64,000 nucleotides of DNA. It comes from Paracoccus luteus. GTDB lineage: Bacteria > Pseudomonadota > Alphaproteobacteria > Rhodobacterales > Rhodobacteraceae. The notes below the pieces were generated by a model. It did not search any database. It was given only the letters and a program-made list of their open reading frames with translations, and was not told the origin of the DNA. The position numbers were made by a program, and so were the translations under genes. Where the stretch lies: assembly GCF_004522155.1 (NCBI RefSeq), contig NZ_SDEA01000004.1, forward strand, positions 1-64,000, in the 5' to 3' direction. Positions 49,655-58,273 of the stretch are shown piece by piece (position 1 is the stretch's first letter; each line of letters starts with the position of its first letter).

Positions 49655-50068
49655 ACGCCGCCCACTGCCCCTCGCGTCCCATCGTCGCGGGCGCGCGCCC
49701 ATCGCACCTTTCCTGCGACGTGGACGCGCCCGCACTGTTCGACCTGCTGACCCGGCGCATCGGGTTGCTGGACCGGCACGGCTGAACGCCGCCCGCTGAA
49801 CGCCAGCGTCCCATCGTGGCGGGCGCGCCCATCGCACTTGTCCTGCGACGTGGACGCGCCCCCCGGTTCGACCTGCTGACCCGGCGCATTGGATCGCTGG
49901 ACCGGCACGGCTGAACGCCGCCCGCTGAACGCCAGCGTCCCATCGTTGCGGGCGCGCCCATCACACCTTTCCTGCGACGTGGACGCGCCTGCGCTGGTCG
50001 ACCTGCTGACCCGGCGCATCGGGTCGCTGGTCCGCCCCCGCTGAACCCCCGCGTCCCATCGTCGCGGG
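49580..50068 (+). repeat. tandem array of about 130-bp repeats derived from the nucleoside hydrolase 3' end
   Basis: Four units begin at 49580 (within the gene), 49713, 49843 and 49972. Each has the last 24 or so codons (for example the string GACCTGCTGACCCGGCGCAT at 49610, 49741, 49870 and 50000), the stop, and a spacer with GCGTCCCATCG and GGGCGCGCCC. Copies read DVDAP(A/P)..(F/V)DLLTRRIG(S/L)LDRHG*, with some drift. Periods are 133, 130 and 129 bases. Confidence 0.9.
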
Positions 50069-50161
50069 GCCGCGCGGGGGCCGGTCTGCGTGCGGCGCCG
50101 GGCTGGACAAGCGCGCGCCCGCGCGGCATGGCCCGCCTGCCCCATGCAAGACGGATGCCCG

Positions 50162-50779
50162 ATGCAGCCCCCTGCCCCCGACCTGCCCGCCGCCACCCAT
50201 TCCGCCGCCGAAGATGTGCAGGGCATGGTGTTCGGCGCTGCGATGGCAGGGTTCGGCGCGTTCCTGCTGGGCAGCGCGGGGCTGATCACCGGCCAGCTTG
50301 CCGGGCTGGCGCTGCTGGTCGCGCAGTTGACCGGGCATGGATTCGGGCCGGTCTATCTGGTCCTCAGCCTGCCGTTCTACGGCTTTGCGTATCGGCGGCT
50401 TGGCGCGGGCTTCACGCTGCGGACACTGGCCTGCGTGCTGGTGATGGTCGGGGTCAGCATGGCGTTGCCGGGGCTGGTCGGGTTCGACCGGCTGCACCCC
50501 GGCGCGGCGGCGGTGCTGGCGGGCTTCACCTCGGGCGCGGCGCTGCTGGCGCTGTTTCGCCATCGCGCCAGCCTGGGCGGCATCGGAATCGTCGCGCTGG
50601 ACCTGCAGGACCGGCTGGGGATCAGGGCGGGCTGGGTCCAGATGGGGTTCGACGCGCTGCTGTTCGCGGCGGCCGCGGCCATCCTGCCGTGGGACCGGGT
50701 GCTGTGGTCGGCGCTGGGGGCGGCCGTGGTCAACATGGTGATCGCGATCAACCACCGCCGCGACCGCTATGTCGTCTGA
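50162..50779 (+). CDS. YitT family membrane protein
   Basis: A 205-residue integral membrane protein with about six hydrophobic segments. The first part, MVFGAAMAGFGAFLLGSAGLITGQLAGLALLV, and FGPVYLVLSLPFYGFAYRRLGAGFTLRTL fit the YitT/DUF161 family. RHRASLGGIGIVALDLQD is the cytoplasmic loop. Function is unknown in most members. ATG 50162 is chosen; ATG 50144 is possible. It lies 94 bases after the repeat array. Confidence 0.83.
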   Translation: MQPPAPDLPAATHSAAEDVQGMVFGAAMAGFGAFLLGSAGLITGQLAGLALLVAQLTGHGFGPVYLVLSLPFYGFAYRRLGAGFTLRTLACVLVMVGVSMALPGLVGFDRLHPGAAAVLAGFTSGAALLALFRHRASLGGIGIVALDLQDRLGIRAGWVQMGFDALLFAAAAAILPWDRVLWSALGAAVVNMVIAINHRRDRYVV

Positions 50780-50793
50780 CGTCTGCGCCCCGT

Positions 50794-51147
50794 TCAGACC
50801 GGGACGCCCAGGGCGCGCTTGACGTTCGCGGTCCAGCCCAGCAGGCGCTGGTCGCCCGCGATGATCGCCGGCCGCTTCATCACCGACGGGCGGTCGCCCA
50901 GCATCGCCACTGGATCGCCGGCGCGTTCGTCGTCGGACATGGCGCGCCAGGTCAGGCTGGCGCGGTTCACGGCGCGGTCGCCGAAATCGGCCAGCAGCGC
51001 GCGCCGTTCGTCCGCCGACAAGGGGGCGTCCTTGACGTCGCGGAACTCGACCGTCCAGCCCTCGGCCTCCAGCGCGGCCTGCGCCTTTTGGCAGGTCGAG
51101 CAATGGGCCAGCCCCAGCATCCGCAGCGTGCGCGGCGCGTCAGACAA
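50794..51147 (-). CDS. ArsC/Spx-like thioredoxin-fold protein
   Basis: A 117-residue protein of the ArsC/Spx family with CXXC at C16 and C19 (LAHCSTCQKAQ). It contains EFRDVKDAPLSADERRALL and MLGDRPSVMKRPAIIAGDQRLLG, the usual family C-terminal region. TTG 51147 overlaps the stop of the 24-residue lipoprotein; ATG 51120 would leave a very short N-terminus. Whether it is an arsenate reductase or an Spx-type redox protein cannot be told. Confidence 0.8.
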   Translation of the reverse strand: MSDAPRTLRMLGLAHCSTCQKAQAALEAEGWTVEFRDVKDAPLSADERRALLADFGDRAVNRASLTWRAMSDDERAGDPVAMLGDRPSVMKRPAIIAGDQRLLGWTANVKRALGVPV

Positions 51148-51214
51148 ACGGCACCAGCGGGACGCCGCAGGCGGACAGCGCCAGCAGGGCGGCAAGGGAA
51201 ATATAGCGGATCAT
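51140..51214 (-). CDS. 24-residue lipoprotein
   Basis: A very short frame encodes a full lipoprotein signal: MIRYISLAALLALSACG followed by VPLVPFV. The lipobox LSAC places the lipidated cysteine at residue 16, leaving a mature peptide of 9 residues. GAGG lies about 6 bases before ATG 51214. The stop lies inside the presumed TTG start of the ArsC-like gene. Very small lipoproteins of this kind (entericidin-like) do occur. Confidence 0.6.
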   Translation of the reverse strand: MIRYISLAALLALSACGVPLVPFV

Positions 51215-51288
51215 CGGCGGCCTCGTGATTGTGCGGGGGCATCCTGACGCCCCGGCGCGCGACGGGCAAGTCACGCCCGCGCGAACCG

Positions 51289-52668
51289 TCACAGATCGCC
51301 GTGTCCAGCGTGGCCCCCGGCCGCCCGGTGCAGGGCCGCGCGCACCCGGCGCATCCCCCACCACACCGCCAGCACCACCAGCGGCGTCGCCCCGGCGACC
51401 AGCAGCGCCTTGTCGATGCCGCTCGCCTCGGCCAGCGGATAGGCGGCATAGCCGATCAGCCCGACCGCGTAATAGCTGATCGCCACCACCGACAGCCCCT
51501 CGACCGTGTGCTGCAGCCGCAGCTGCAGGTCGGCGCGGCGGTCCATGCGCTCCAGCAGCGCCTGGTTCTGGGCGCTGCGCTGCACATCGACGCGGGTGCG
51601 CAGCAGCTCGCCCGCGCGGGCGGCGCGGTCCAGCATCTCGGCCAGCCTGCGTTCGGCCGACCGGACGGTCCGCATCGCGGGTTCGAACCGGCGGGTCATG
51701 AACTCGCTCAGCGTCTGGCGGCCCTGGAACCGCGTCTCGCGCAGTGTCTCGATGCGGTCGGCGGCAATCGCCTCGTATGCGGCGGTCGCGCCAAAGCGGA
51801 ACTGGTGCTGGCTCGCCGCCGCCTCAAGTTCGGACGAGACGGCCAGCAGGTCGGCGAGCACCAGGTCGGGGGGGCGCGTGTCGTCCGGGGCGGTCAGCGC
51901 GGTCAGCCGCGGTTCCAGCGCGTTCAGACGCCCGGTCAGCGACAGCACGCGGGGCAGGCCCAGCATCGACATGGCGCGATAGGTTTCCAGCTCCAGCAGC
52001 CGCTGGACCAGCCGGCCGATGCGGCCCGGGCCGACCTCGGGGTGGACAAAGACCGCAAAGCGCATCCAGCCGGCGGCGTCGATGCGGAAATCGGTGGCGA
52101 TCACGCCCTGCCCGTCCAGCACGCTGGACGCGCTCAGCCCGTCGACCGCGAACAGCGACGCCAGCCTGTCGTCCACCCGCGTCACGTCATCGGGCAGCAC
52201 GTCGATCTGGATCATCGCCGCGACGACCCTGCGGCCGGGGGCGGCGCGCTGCCACGCACGGGAAAAGATGGCGGCGGCGGACGGATCGAACGGACGGTCG
52301 GGCAGGCCGGGGGCAAAGCAGGCATAGCTTACGAACTCGGTGTGGCCTTCCCACCGCAGCTGATGGCGGCCCAGCATGGCGGCATAGTGGCCGGCGCCAT
52401 GCTGGGGCGCGGGCGCGCCGTGCCGTTCCGCCAGCGCCGCAAGATGCGCGATGTCGGCCGCGCGGTCGCGGTTCGCGGCGTCGCGCGGTTCCTTGAACGC
52501 CACCAGCACCGCGGTCGCGGGCGCGTCCAGCCGGGGCGAGGGCCGCGCGTGCAATTCGTTGACCATCGCATAGCGCAGCGGATGATCGACCGGGTCCATC
52601 GCGCCGGACAGGGCATCCGCGGCGGAATCGTCGGGCGACAGTGCGGCGGGATGCGGGTCGGCGCTCAT
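51289..52668 (-). CDS. DUF3422 membrane protein
   Basis: A 459-residue protein of the DUF3422 family. The N-terminal domain opens with RYAMVNELHARPSPRLDAPATAVLVAF, a family signature. The middle region has helical coiled-coil stretches (LTDFMTRRFEPAMRTVRSAERRLAEMLDRAARAGELLRTRV as a cytoplasmic coil), and two transmembrane helices sit at the C-terminus (SVVAISYYAVGLIGYAAYPL and ALLVAGATPLVVLAVWWGM). Function is unknown. The start at ATG 52668 has a weak ribosome-binding site. Confidence 0.85.
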   Translation of the reverse strand: MSADPHPAALSPDDSAADALSGAMDPVDHPLRYAMVNELHARPSPRLDAPATAVLVAFKEPRDAANRDRAADIAHLAALAERHGAPAPQHGAGHYAAMLGRHQLRWEGHTEFVSYACFAPGLPDRPFDPSAAAIFSRAWQRAAPGRRVVAAMIQIDVLPDDVTRVDDRLASLFAVDGLSASSVLDGQGVIATDFRIDAAGWMRFAVFVHPEVGPGRIGRLVQRLLELETYRAMSMLGLPRVLSLTGRLNALEPRLTALTAPDDTRPPDLVLADLLAVSSELEAAASQHQFRFGATAAYEAIAADRIETLRETRFQGRQTLSEFMTRRFEPAMRTVRSAERRLAEMLDRAARAGELLRTRVDVQRSAQNQALLERMDRRADLQLRLQHTVEGLSVVAISYYAVGLIGYAAYPLAEASGIDKALLVAGATPLVVLAVWWGMRRVRAALHRAAGGHAGHGDL

Positions 52669-52839
52669 CGGCAAAGCCAAGCCGCAAACGCCCCCTCGCG
52701 CAAGGGCGCGACCGCGGCCCTGCACCGACAGTCGGACCCCGTGGCACCGGCGCCACCCGCAGTTGTGATCGCCCCCGCGTTGCACCGGCGGCGGGCCTGC
52801 GCCATTGTCGCAGAAAAAGCGCAAAGGCGGGACGGGATC

Positions 52840-53349
52840 ATGACCTTTCACATGCGGGCCGTGTCGGCCGCGATGCTGCTGGCGCTGGTCGCGTCCTGCG
52901 GTCCAGGCAAGTTCAAGCATTATTCCGGGCCGCCGGTGACGCAGGTGGTGGTCAACAAGTCGGCCCGCCAGATGCTGCTGTTCAGCGGCAGTTCCATCAT
53001 CGGCGCCTATAACGTCGGGCTGGGGAACGAGCCGCAGGGTCACAAGCAGTTTTCCGGCGACGGCAAGACGCCCGAGGGGAATTATTTCATCGACCGGCGC
53101 AACCCCGACAGCCGCTATCACCTGTCCATCGGGATCTCGTATCCCAACCCGCAGGACATGGCGTTCGCCGCGTCCGTCGGCCAGCATCCGGGCAACGACA
53201 TCTTCATCCACGGCCAGGGCCCGGAAGGGCGCGTCCTTGCCCCGATCAAGCATGACTGGACCGCCGGCTGCATCGCCGTCAACGATGCCGAGATCGAGGA
53301 CATCTATGCGATGGTCCAGGACGGCACGCCCATCAGGATCAATCCCTGA
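52840..53349 (+). CDS. L,D-transpeptidase (YkuD) family lipoprotein
   Basis: A 169-residue lipoprotein (lipobox LVASC, C20) with a YkuD domain. The catalytic motif is H124 in FIHGQGP and C144 in HDWTAGCIAV. The domain starts at VVVNKSARQMLLF. L,D-transpeptidases form 3-3 crosslinks or attach proteins to peptidoglycan in the periplasm. ATG 52840 is preferred; ATG 52852 is possible. A bidirectional terminator follows. Confidence 0.9.
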   Translation: MTFHMRAVSAAMLLALVASCGPGKFKHYSGPPVTQVVVNKSARQMLLFSGSSIIGAYNVGLGNEPQGHKQFSGDGKTPEGNYFIDRRNPDSRYHLSIGISYPNPQDMAFAASVGQHPGNDIFIHGQGPEGRVLAPIKHDWTAGCIAVNDAEIEDIYAMVQDGTPIRINP

Positions 53350-53401
53350 GGCCGGCGGCCGGGTGAGCTGGACCACCGCACGTCCGGCAGCCCTGCCCAT
53401 G

Positions 53402-53432
53402 AAAAAACCCCCGCCGGTCAGGCGGGGGTTTT
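53402..53432. terminator. bidirectional intrinsic terminator
   Basis: CCCCCGCC (53408-53415) and GGCGGGGG (53421-53428) form a perfect 8-bp stem with loop GGTCA. Six A residues precede and four T residues follow, so it can end both the L,D-transpeptidase transcript (plus) and pntB (minus). Confidence 0.85.
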
Positions 53433-53451
53433 GCGTTTCAACCGCGTCCGG

Positions 53452-54981
53452 TCACTCGATCATCGGCAGCAGCGCGTCCAGCGACTTTTTCGCGTCGCCA
53501 TAGAACATCCGGGTGTTGTCCTTGTAGAACAGCGGGTTCTCGATCCCGGAATAACCGGTGCCCTGGCCGCGCTTGCTGACGAAGACGTGCTTGGCCTTCC
53601 AGACCTCCAGCACCGGCATCCCGGCGATGGGGCTGTTGGGGTCTTCCTGCGCGGCAGGGTTCACGATGTCGTTCGAGCCGATGACGATCACCACGTCGGT
53701 GGACGGGAAGTCGTCGTTGATCTCGTCCATCTCCATCACGATGTCATAGGGCACCCGCGCCTCGGCCAGCAGCACGTTCATGTGGCCCGGCAGACGGCCG
53801 GCGACGGGGTGGATGGCGAAGCGCACCTCTTTCCCCGCGGCGCGCAGCTTGCGGGTCAGTTCACTGACCGACTGCTGCGCCTGCGCCACGGCCATGCCGT
53901 ATCCCGGCACGATGATGACGCTGTCGGCCTCGTTCAGGGCCGCGGCGACGCCCTCGGCGTCGATGGCGACCTGTTCGCCGGTGATTTCCATCGCCGGTCC
54001 CGTCTCGCCACCGAACCCGCCCAGGATCACGCTGATGAAATTGCGGTTCATCGCGCGGCACATGATATAGGACAGGATCGCACCCGAGGAACCGACCAGC
54101 GCGCCGGTCACGATCAACAGGTCGTTGGACAGGGTAAAGCCGATCATCGCCGCCGCCCAGCCGGAATAGCTGTTCAGCATCGACACCACGACCGGCATGT
54201 CGGCCCCGCCGATGCCCATGATCAGGTGCCAGCCGATGAAGCAGGCGACCAGGAACAGGACCAGCAGCCACAGCATCGCCGGACCCCAACCCGCCACGTA
54301 AAGAACCAGCAGCAGCAGCGACAGGATCGCCGCGCCCAGGTTCAGCATGTGCCCGCCGGGCAGTTTCTTTGGCTTGCCGTCGATCTTGCCGGCCAGCTTG
54401 CCATAGGCCACGACCGACCCGGTGAAGGTCACGGCGCCGATGAACACGCCCAAGCCCACCTCGACCTTGAGCATGGCGATTTCGGCCGGGGTCTTGTGCG
54501 CCAGCACGGCGGCAAAGCCGGTCAGCACGTCGGTCGCGTCGTTCAGCCGGGCGCGGATGACGCGGCCCAGTTCGATCTGGGCGTTCAGGCCGATGAACAC
54601 GGCCGCCAGGCCGACCAGGCTGTGCATGGCAGCGATCAGCTGCGGCATCTCGGTCATCTGCACGCGGGTCGCCAGCACATAGCCGCCCGCGCCGCCGATG
54701 GCGATCATCAGCGCCGACAGCCACCAGTTGTGCAGGCCGGGGCCGAACAGCGTGGCAAGGACCGCCAGCGCCATGCCGACGATGCCGTACCAGATCGCGC
54801 GCTTGGCGCTTTCCTGCCCCGACAGCCCGCCCAGCGACAGGATGAACAGGACCGCGGCCACGACATAGGCGGCGGTGGTGAAACCAAAGGCGGGCAGCGC
54901 CTCGATCATGGAGGACGGGACGCCGGTGCTGATGACGGGGTCCATTCCGGGGGCGGGCGTGGTGATCACGGTGGTGGCCAT
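53452..54981 (-). CDS. pntB: NAD(P) transhydrogenase subunit beta PntB
   Basis: A 509-residue membrane subunit of the proton-pumping transhydrogenase that makes NADPH from NADH. The N-terminal part has about nine membrane helices (for example [16 protein letters not shown]); the C-terminal soluble domain III binds NADP(H), with [36 protein letters not shown] and [23 protein letters not shown] lies 5 bases before ATG 54981. It is downstream of pntA by 10 bases. Confidence 0.97.
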   Translation of the reverse strand: MATTVITTPAPGMDPVISTGVPSSMIEALPAFGFTTAAYVVAAVLFILSLGGLSGQESAKRAIWYGIVGMALAVLATLFGPGLHNWWLSALMIAIGGAGGYVLATRVQMTEMPQLIAAMHSLVGLAAVFIGLNAQIELGRVIRARLNDATDVLTGFAAVLAHKTPAEIAMLKVEVGLGVFIGAVTFTGSVVAYGKLAGKIDGKPKKLPGGHMLNLGAAILSLLLLVLYVAGWGPAMLWLLVLFLVACFIGWHLIMGIGGADMPVVVSMLNSYSGWAAAMIGFTLSNDLLIVTGALVGSSGAILSYIMCRAMNRNFISVILGGFGGETGPAMEITGEQVAIDAEGVAAALNEADSVIIVPGYGMAVAQAQQSVSELTRKLRAAGKEVRFAIHPVAGRLPGHMNVLLAEARVPYDIVMEMDEINDDFPSTDVVIVIGSNDIVNPAAQEDPNSPIAGMPVLEVWKAKHVFVSKRGQGTGYSGIENPLFYKDNTRMFYGDAKKSLDALLPMIE

Positions 54982-54991
54982 CGACGCCTCC

Positions 54992-56566
54992 TTAGGATTT
55001 CTGGAACATGGCGAGCATCCGGCGCGTGACCAGGAAGCCGCCGAAGATGTTGACCGCGGTCATCAGCACGGCCAGCGCGCCCAGGATCACGACCCAAGCC
55101 GACCCCGACCCGATCTGCAGCAGCGCCCCCAGGATCACGATGGACGAGATCGCGTTGGTGATCGCCATCAGCGGCGTGTGCAGCGAATGGGCGACGTTCC
55201 AGATGACGCTGAAGCCGACAAAGCAGGCCAGCACGAACACGATGAAATGCGACAGGAACGACGCGGGCGCGAACAGCCCGATCAGCAGCATCACCACCGC
55301 GCCCGCGCCCAGCAGCATGACCTGGCTGCGGGTCTGGGCGCGGAACTCGGCGTGTTCCTTGGCGCGGCGCTCCTCGGGGGTCAGCTCGCGCGGCTTGTCC
55401 TTGGGCTTCTGCACCGCGATCGCCTGGATCTTGGGCGGCGGCGGCGGCCAGGTCACGTCGCGGTCGCGGGTCACGGTCGCGCCGCGGATCACGTCGTCAT
55501 CCATGTCGTGGACCAGCGTGCCGTCCTTGGCCGGCGTCAGGTCGGCCAGCATGTGGCGGACGTTGTTGCCGTAAAGCTCGGACGCCTGCGCGCCCATCCG
55601 CGACGGAAAATCGGTATAGCCGATGATGGTGACGCCGTTGTCGGTCACGATCTTCTCGTCGGGCACGGTCAGGTCGCAATTGCCGCCGCGTTCGGCCGCC
55701 AGGTCCACGATGACGCTGCCCGGCTTCATCGCCGCGACCATGTCCTCGGTCCACAGCTTGGGCGCGGGGCGGCCGGGGATCAGCGCCGTGGTGATGACGA
55801 TGTCCATGTCGGGCGCAAGCTGGCGGAACTTGGCCAGCTGCGCCTCGCGGAACTCGGGCGAGGACGGCGCGGCATAGCCGCCGGTCGCGGCGCCGTCCTG
55901 CGCCTGCTCGGCAAAGTCGAGATAGACGAACTCGGCGCCCATCGATTCGATCTGCTCGGCCACTTCGGGGCGCACGTCAAAGGCATGGACCTGCGCGCCC
56001 AGGGACGTCGCCGCGCCGATGGCGGCAAGGCCCGCGACGCCCGCGCCCACGATCAGCACCTTGGCCGGCGGCACCTTGCCCGCCGCCGTCACCTGGCCCG
56101 TGAAGAACCGGCCGAAGTTGTTCGCCGCCTCGATCACCGCGCGATAGCCCGCGATGTTGGCCATCGACGACAGCGCGTCCATCTTTTGCGCGCGGCTGAT
56201 GCGCGGGACCATGTCCATCGCGATGGCGGTGACACCACGGTTGCGCGCGGCCTCCAGCAGCTCGGCGTTCTGGCCGGGGTAGAAGAACGAGATCAGCGTC
56301 TGCCCTTCGCGCATCGCCGCCATCTCGGCGTCGGACGGCGGGCGCACCTTGGCGACCACGTCGACCGCGCCGACCAGCGCCGCGGCGGTCGGATGCACCG
56401 TGACGCCCGCGCGTTCATAGGCCGCGTCCGAAAACCCCGCCCGCGCGCCGGCGCCCGATTCGACGTGCACCTCGTGCCCAAGTTTTTGCAGATGCCCGGC
56501 AGAGGACGGAGTGACCGCAACCCGCGCCTCTCCGTCGATGGTTTCCTTCAACGCCCCAATCCGCAC
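54992..56566 (-). CDS. pntA: NAD(P) transhydrogenase subunit alpha PntA
   Basis: A 524-residue alpha subunit. Domain I (about 1-385) binds NAD(H) ([42 protein letters not shown]). A lysine/proline-rich linker and three or four C-terminal membrane helices follow ([53 protein letters not shown]). The subunit is a single chain, whereas some alphaproteobacteria split it into PntAA and PntAB. GTG 56566 follows GGGAGG. Confidence 0.96.
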   Translation of the reverse strand: MRIGALKETIDGEARVAVTPSSAGHLQKLGHEVHVESGAGARAGFSDAAYERAGVTVHPTAAALVGAVDVVAKVRPPSDAEMAAMREGQTLISFFYPGQNAELLEAARNRGVTAIAMDMVPRISRAQKMDALSSMANIAGYRAVIEAANNFGRFFTGQVTAAGKVPPAKVLIVGAGVAGLAAIGAATSLGAQVHAFDVRPEVAEQIESMGAEFVYLDFAEQAQDGAATGGYAAPSSPEFREAQLAKFRQLAPDMDIVITTALIPGRPAPKLWTEDMVAAMKPGSVIVDLAAERGGNCDLTVPDEKIVTDNGVTIIGYTDFPSRMGAQASELYGNNVRHMLADLTPAKDGTLVHDMDDDVIRGATVTRDRDVTWPPPPPKIQAIAVQKPKDKPRELTPEERRAKEHAEFRAQTRSQVMLLGAGAVVMLLIGLFAPASFLSHFIVFVLACFVGFSVIWNVAHSLHTPLMAITNAISSIVILGALLQIGSGSAWVVILGALAVLMTAVNIFGGFLVTRRMLAMFQKS

Positions 56567-56630
56567 CCGCTGGCCTCCCCTGTTCAGAACCTTCGCAGCC
56601 GCGGCATGGATAGCACCGCGCAAGATTGTT

Positions 56631-57350
56631 TCACAAGCGGGCTTGCGGGGTTGCGTTGCTTTCGCGCGACAGCCATGCGGCGTAATCGCTGACCAGCAGG
56701 TGAAGGGGCTGCGCATCCTCGTCCACATCGGCAAACCGGCCGATCGGATCGGCGAAGACGTTGTCGGTCAGGTCGTCGTTGACGGTGGACACCTCGCCGA
56801 TCAGGCAGGCCCCGCCCTCGGCCCAGAACTCGTGCCAGTCGCCGGGGCGCAGCGTCACCGATTCGCCCGGCCCCAGCCGCAGGACGCCGCCGGGCGCGAT
56901 GTCGCGCCACAGCCCGTCGGTCTGCACCCGCACCGGGGCGTCGCGGTCCAGCCCGCCCTGCGCGTCCGACCCGCACAGGCGGATCGCCAGCGTGGCCCCG
57001 CGGCGGTTGATGATGTCCTCGGTCTTGGCGATGTGGGTGTGCATCGGGCTGACCTGCCCGTCCTGCGAGATCAGCAGCTTTTCCGCATAGACCCGCCCCC
57101 GCCCCGCGATCAGATCCTGGGCCGAGCCGTTGCGCAGGGTGAACAGGAACAGCCCCAGCCGGTCAAAGTCGCCCTGGCCGTAGTCGGTGATGTCCCAGCC
57201 CAGCCGGGCGTCAATGATCGCCTGCGCGTCGCGCGCACGGGCGCGGAACTCATCGGGCGACCAGTGCGCGAACGGCGGCAGGGCAAAGCCCGCCGCGTCG
57301 ATCAGCGCGGCGGCATCCTGCATGATGCGGTTGATGCGTGTGCGTTCCAT
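56631..57350 (-). CDS. D-lyxose ketol-isomerase
   Basis: A 239-residue cupin-fold isomerase converting D-lyxose to D-xylulose. It closely follows the characterised E. coli O157 family member in layout: [40 protein letters not shown] (here [17 protein letters not shown]) and [13 protein letters not shown]. Metal ligands are H104, H106, E111 and H173. ATG 57350 is used. It is separated by 64 bases from pntA, so a shared transcript is possible but not obvious in function. Confidence 0.9.
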   Translation of the reverse strand: MERTRINRIMQDAAALIDAAGFALPPFAHWSPDEFRARARDAQAIIDARLGWDITDYGQGDFDRLGLFLFTLRNGSAQDLIAGRGRVYAEKLLISQDGQVSPMHTHIAKTEDIINRRGATLAIRLCGSDAQGGLDRDAPVRVQTDGLWRDIAPGGVLRLGPGESVTLRPGDWHEFWAEGGACLIGEVSTVNDDLTDNVFADPIGRFADVDEDAQPLHLLVSDYAAWLSRESNATPQARL

Positions 57351-57486
57351 CGCCAGCCCCGTTCAGCGGTCGCCCCTTGCCGCCGATGTATGGGCCAACG
57401 CGGGCGCGCTGACCATTGCACGAACGAAAGCCGCCGCGCCGGTGTGGCGCGGCGGCTGCAGGCATCGGCCATTCGGCCGCCCGTCC

Positions 57487-58110
57487 TTAGTTCGAGGCGG
57501 GAGGCGTGGTGATCGGCGTGGTGGTGGTCGTCGTGTCGGTCGTGGTGCTGGTCCCGGCCGCAGCGTCGGTCGCGGCATCGGCGGCCGTGTCGGTCGCGGC
57601 ACCGGTCGTCGTGTCGGTGGCGCCCGTCGTCGCGTCAGCCGCGGTGCCGGTGGCCGTGTCCGTGGCGGTCGTGTCCGTGGCGGTGGTGTCCGTCACCGTC
57701 GTGTCAGTAACCGTCGTGTCCGTCGCGGTGCCGGTCGTCGCGTCCGTCGCGGTGTCCGTGTCCGTCGTTGTGGTCGTCGCGGTGGTCGTGACCGGGTCGG
57801 TCGTGGTGGTGGTCGCGGCCGGCGCGGTCGTGTCGGCGGTGGACGTCGTCGTGGTGGTCGACTCGGTCGTCGTCGGCGCGGTGGTGGTGGTCGTTTCGAC
57901 CGTGTCGTTGCCCATGAACGTCGACAGCAGCCACCACGCCAGCGCCAGCGCCAGCAGGATACCGATGATCAGCGGCAGCGGAGAGGCTTTCTTCTCGACC
58001 GGCTCGACATAGGTTTCGGTCACGACGGTCGAGCGGCCGCTGGGGTCCACCGGACGATGCGGGTCGGTGGCATCGGTGCGGCGAGGATCGTTCGGGTCGT
58101 AATGGGCCAT
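57487..58110 (-). CDS. threonine-rich single-pass membrane protein
   Basis: A 207-residue protein. It has a short charged cytoplasmic N-terminus (HYDPNDPRRTD, PVDPSGRSTVVTETYVEPVEKK), one membrane helix (about 45-65, PLPLIIGILLALALAWWLL) and a long tail (70-207) made largely of Thr, Asp and Ala in short imperfect repeats (TDTT, TTTT, ATDAT). Such a tail would be extended and periplasmic. AAGGAG lies 5 bases before ATG 58110. No known family is recognised; repeats may expand or contract. Confidence 0.72.
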   Translation of the reverse strand: MAHYDPNDPRRTDATDPHRPVDPSGRSTVVTETYVEPVEKKASPLPLIIGILLALALAWWLLSTFMGNDTVETTTTTAPTTTESTTTTTSTADTTAPAATTTTTDPVTTTATTTTTDTDTATDATTGTATDTTVTDTTVTDTTATDTTATDTATGTAADATTGATDTTTGAATDTAADAATDAAAGTSTTTDTTTTTTPITTPPASN

Positions 58111-58273
58111 GTGTGGTCTCCTTGAAGATATGCGATCATGGTCGGGCGGCCCCCTGCCACGCGTCACGATCTGACGGCACGGCCTTGGCTTGCGACCCGG
58201 CTATCCTGCGCTTAACACGCCGTTGCAGCACAAGTTCCCCGCACAGAACATTATTTTGGCGACGAGGCAAGCA

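Noticed and set aside
49504..50289. Long minus-strand open frame of 261 codons with repeated arginine-rich units
   Set aside because: It runs antisense through the 130-bp repeats and into the YitT gene; its periodicity comes from the DNA repeats and high GC, and there is no start context or family match.
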